Shown here: positions 5,474 to 7,624 of the stretch, in pieces
Layout of the letters: each line of letters starts with the position of its first letter
Position numbering within the stretch: position 1 is the first letter of the stretch
Assembly: GCA_945957075.1 (NCBI GenBank)
Contig: CAMFJP010000064.1
Location: 1-7,624, forward strand
DNA: 7,624 nucleotides
Origin: an uncultured Chlamydiae bacterium
Lineage (GTDB): Bacteria; Chlamydiota; Chlamydiia; Chlamydiales; Rhabdochlamydiaceae
Reading direction: 5' to 3'
The notes under the pieces: generated by a model
Database searches by the model: none
What the model was told of the DNA's origin: nothing
The model's input: the letters and a program-made list of their open reading frames with translations, nothing else
Position numbers and translations under genes: made by a program

Positions 5474-7445
5474 AGACCCCTTCATCGATCTTGCACAGCC
5501 CAGAACCCCTGAAGAAAAGTTCTTTTGGTTGCACACCTTTCCGGAAGTAGCCGCATTTTTACAATCTTCTTCTTGGCTTGTTTCTTATATGAACACAAGG
5601 CCTATAGAGGATAGGGTTGTGATTGCTTCTGTGATTGCAATTGGGCAATATTCCCCTGTGTTTGATGCGCAAGACAAAGCATTACATTCTCTTGAGAGCT
5701 TATTGCGCGATCTTCGTAAGATCGAGGATTTTTATCAGGAAATTGGGGGTATTCTTGGGTATCAAGCATGTGTTCTAAAAGCGCTAAATCCGATAGATAC
5801 AGAAAAAGCCTCTTACCATATTCCTCAAAGTATTGATGTTTTCGAAGAAAGCTCTGCGGTCAAAAGAAAAATCATAACAGGCATTTTATCTTTGCCACGC
5901 ATTGCACAAATATGTCCTGTTGGAGGCGCCGCAGATAGGCTCGGGTTATTTGATGAGCACAGAGGGCATTTTTTGCCAGCTGCAAAGCTTTTCTTTATGG
6001 GAAAAACATTGCTAGAGCGCATCGTCGTTGATCTTCAGGCCCTTGAGTATCTTTACTATAAAGTATCAGGTGTCCAGCACACAGTTCCCCTAGTTCTTAT
6101 GACATCTCAAGAAAAAGATAATCATGAGCACATCCTTTCTCTTTGTGAAAATAAGCGATGGTTTTTGCGCCCTAAAGAAAGTTTTTTTGTTTTTTCTCAG
6201 CCCTCCGTTCCCGTTGTCAATAGATCAGGGCAGTGGTGTATGCAAGCGCCTTTTGTGCTACATACCAAACCCGGGGGGCATGGCGCCATCTGGAAGCTTG
6301 CTCGTGACTATGGCGTATTTGCAAAGCTGTGCGCACTTGGAAAAGACAAACTTGTAATACGGCAAATCAATAATCCTATCGCTTGTACAGATTATGGACT
6401 ACTTGCCTTTATAGGCGAGGGGTGCATGCATAATAAAGCCTTTGGGTTTTTGTCGTGTCCGCGCCAAGAGGGTCTTGCAGAAGGGGTAAATGTTTTAGCG
6501 CAAGATAGCAAAGGATACAGGCTAACAAATATCGAATATTGCGATACCACACTCCTTAAAGATAAGTCCTTTTTGCCAGCAAATACAAACATTTTATTCG
6601 CAGATCTGCACGCTGTTTTTTCTGCATCCCTTAGGATGCCATTTCCAGGTGCTATTTTAAATTTCCGTGGAGAACATGCGCGACTAGAATCGATGATGCA
6701 AAATATAGCAGATAGCTTTATCGAAGAGATCCCGTGTGAAAAAACATTTCTTGTCCAGGCTAGACGGATAAAGACAATTTCAACCACAAAGCGTCTATCT
6801 GGAGAAAAACAGGTGGTTTATGAAAGTCCAGAGCGTTGCATGATCGATTTTATGCACAATGCACGAGAGCTTTTAGAAGTATGCTGCCGCTTTTCTGTAG
6901 CCGAGGAGTCTGTTTTTTTTACCTATCATCCAGCCCTTGGTCCTTTGTATAGCATTATTGCAGCTAAGCTGCGTGGGGGATGTATAAAAAAAGGGAGCGA
7001 ATTGCAGCTGCACCTTGCAGAGGTAGATATCGAGAATTTATATCTCGATGGTTCTTTGTGTATATCAGCAGATAACGTTATGGGATGTATTGATGACGCA
7101 GGGATTGTGCAATATGGAGATCTGGTGGGTAGGTGCACCCTAAAAGATGTACGCGTTTGCAATCAGGGAGCTCAGGTGACGGCGTGGCATACGTTATGGA
7201 ACCAGGAGCCAAAGCGGTTTGAGTGTTGCAAGATTATTCTGAAAGGCATGAGCGAATTTTATGCAGAGAATATCACATTGTCTGGAGATTTACAGATAGA
7301 GGTTGCTGATGGAGAAAAGGTAACAGCATCCTTAATTAATGGCTCTTTGCGCCTGATAAGAGAGCCTATCTCGCGTCCTAGCTGGCACTGGGATTACCAC
7401 ATCGAAGACAATCAAGACATTATTATAAAAAAAGTGGCTCCATAA
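5457..7445 (+). CDS. UGP3-like UDP-sugar pyrophosphorylase (nucleotidyltransferase)
   Basis: The 662-residue protein resembles plant chloroplast UGP3 along nearly its whole length, as recalled. UGP3 makes UDP-glucose for sulfoquinovosyl-diacylglycerol synthesis. Visible segments are EIGGILGYQ (95-103), the nucleotide-binding loop PVGGAADRLGL (154-164) with PAAKL (174-178) after it, NNHEH-like DNHEH (221-225), KPGGHGAIWKLA (271-282), RQINNPIACTDYGLL (302-316, probable sugar/metal site), LPANTNILF (373-381), ESMMQNIADSF (411-421), HPALGPL (491-497), and a C-terminal part (about 500-655) resembling the UGP3 tail with DGSL (531-534). There is no signal peptide or membrane segment, so it is probably cytosolic. 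The start at 5457 has AGGGGA at 5438-5443 upstream with a longish 13-nt spacer. An ATG at 5412 would add 15 residues lying inside the conserved hpt end. The substrate sugar is inferred. It is not the short GalU-type enzyme. Confidence 0.82.
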   Translation: MPLTIKDPFIDLAQPRTPEEKFFWLHTFPEVAAFLQSSSWLVSYMNTRPIEDRVVIASVIAIGQYSPVFDAQDKALHSLESLLRDLRKIEDFYQEIGGILGYQACVLKALNPIDTEKASYHIPQSIDVFEESSAVKRKIITGILSLPRIAQICPVGGAADRLGLFDEHRGHFLPAAKLFFMGKTLLERIVVDLQALEYLYYKVSGVQHTVPLVLMTSQEKDNHEHILSLCENKRWFLRPKESFFVFSQPSVPVVNRSGQWCMQAPFVLHTKPGGHGAIWKLARDYGVFAKLCALGKDKLVIRQINNPIACTDYGLLAFIGEGCMHNKAFGFLSCPRQEGLAEGVNVLAQDSKGYRLTNIEYCDTTLLKDKSFLPANTNILFADLHAVFSASLRMPFPGAILNFRGEHARLESMMQNIADSFIEEIPCEKTFLVQARRIKTISTTKRLSGEKQVVYESPERCMIDFMHNARELLEVCCRFSVAEESVFFTYHPALGPLYSIIAAKLRGGCIKKGSELQLHLAEVDIENLYLDGSLCISADNVMGCIDDAGIVQYGDLVGRCTLKDVRVCNQGAQVTAWHTLWNQEPKRFECCKIILKGMSEFYAENITLSGDLQIEVADGEKVTASLINGSLRLIREPISRPSWHWDYHIEDNQDIIIKKVAP

Positions 7446-7454
7446 AGAAGCCAC
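7427..7454 (-). terminator. Rho-independent terminator of the convergent minus-strand gene
   Basis: On the minus strand a stem (GTGGCT, 7449-7454, with AGCCAC, 7434-7439, extended by a C-G pair after one mismatch) with a 5-nt loop is followed by seven T (complement of 7427-7433). It lies 17 nt past the minus-strand stop codon. The same hairpin could act weakly on the plus strand, where the nearest T run (7466-7470) is 11 nt away. Most of it lies within the last codons of the UGP3-like gene. Confidence 0.78.
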
Positions 7455-7471
7455 CAAACAAAACGTTTTTA

Positions 7472-7624
7472 TTAACCAAATTGCCCATATGGAATGTGTG
7501 GAAACACTTGTGCCCATTGTTCACGAGTCATTTGTATTTGTAGGCCCTCAGGCATAGCTGGGTGCATGCCTGGCATTTGTGGTTGAGCTTGCATCATAGC
7601 TGCTTGGTGCATAGCTGGGTGCAT
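7472..7624 (-). CDS. C-terminal end of a Met/His/Pro/Gln-rich protein (partial)
   Basis: The minus strand is open from the window edge (7624) to a TAA at 7472-7474, with a second TAA directly behind (7469-7471). It encodes at least 50 residues; the real start is probably beyond the window, although the edge codon happens to be ATG. The visible tail begins MHPAMHQAAMMQAQPQM, repeats MHPAM at residues 20-24, and ends in a more ordinary segment, MTREQWAQVFPHIPYGQFG. The low-complexity part is rich in Met, His, Gln, Ala and Pro, suggesting a disordered linker before a short C-terminal motif. A well-placed minus-strand terminator supports it being a real gene end. I do not recognise the family and propose no function. 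Confidence 0.65.
   Translation of the reverse strand: MHPAMHQAAMMQAQPQMPGMHPAMPEGLQIQMTREQWAQVFPHIPYGQFG
7552..7624. repeat. Two perfect 16-bp direct repeats inside the partial gene
   Basis: GCATAGCTGGGTGCAT occurs at 7552-7567 and again at 7609-7624. The offset is 57 bp, exactly 19 codons, so both copies encode the same residues (MHPAM with flanks) on the minus strand. The repeat may continue beyond the window, indicating a coding tandem array of about 19-residue units. Confidence 0.85.

Noticed and set aside
6392..6787. 131-residue minus-strand open frame inside the UGP3-like gene
   Set aside because: It lies opposite a conserved coding region, has no recognisable domain, and its composition is that of an antisense shadow frame.

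Overview
The window looks like a piece of a chromosome from a chlamydia-like bacterium (phylum Chlamydiota, probably an environmental or amoeba-associated lineage). The evidence is gene content and protein resemblance, judged from memory rather than by a search. The EF-P copy resembles the chlamydial EF-P1 type, and rpe, efp, accB and accC lie in the order I recall for Chlamydia. The last large gene resembles plant chloroplast UGP3, which fits the known affinity between chlamydial and plastid genes. The genus cannot be fixed from this sequence.

Layout. Positions 1-302 contain no convincing gene. They hold a very long palindrome (about 51-214: a perfect 35-bp core stem, T-rich flanks and a second outer inverted repeat) and then a promoter-like stretch before the first gene. 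From 306 to 7445 eight genes run on the plus strand with almost no gaps: rpe, a YvcK/CofD-family gene, a HAD phosphatase, efp, accB, accC, a hypoxanthine phosphoribosyltransferase gene (hpt) and a UGP3-like nucleotidyltransferase. Most junctions are 4-nt or 17-nt overlaps or direct abutments, and two genes start with GTG or TTG, so this is very probably one translationally coupled operon. From 7624 to 7472 the 3' end of a convergent minus-strand gene enters the window. It encodes a Met/His/Pro/Gln-rich tail with short repeats and is followed by a strong minus-strand terminator that overlaps the end of the UGP3-like gene.

How the genes fit together. Rpe acts in the pentose phosphate pathway, which leads to PRPP, the co-substrate of the phosphoribosyltransferase. 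YvcK-family proteins influence carbon flux and envelope synthesis. AccB and AccC form the biotin-dependent half of acetyl-CoA carboxylase, the entry to fatty acid synthesis. The UGP3-like enzyme would make a UDP-sugar for glycolipid or polysaccharide synthesis, and EF-P assists translation of polyproline stretches. The operon thus combines central carbon, lipid, nucleotide-salvage and translation functions. The points most worth a second look are the UGP3-like gene, the long palindrome, and a strongly eroded conserved segment in the YvcK homologue.
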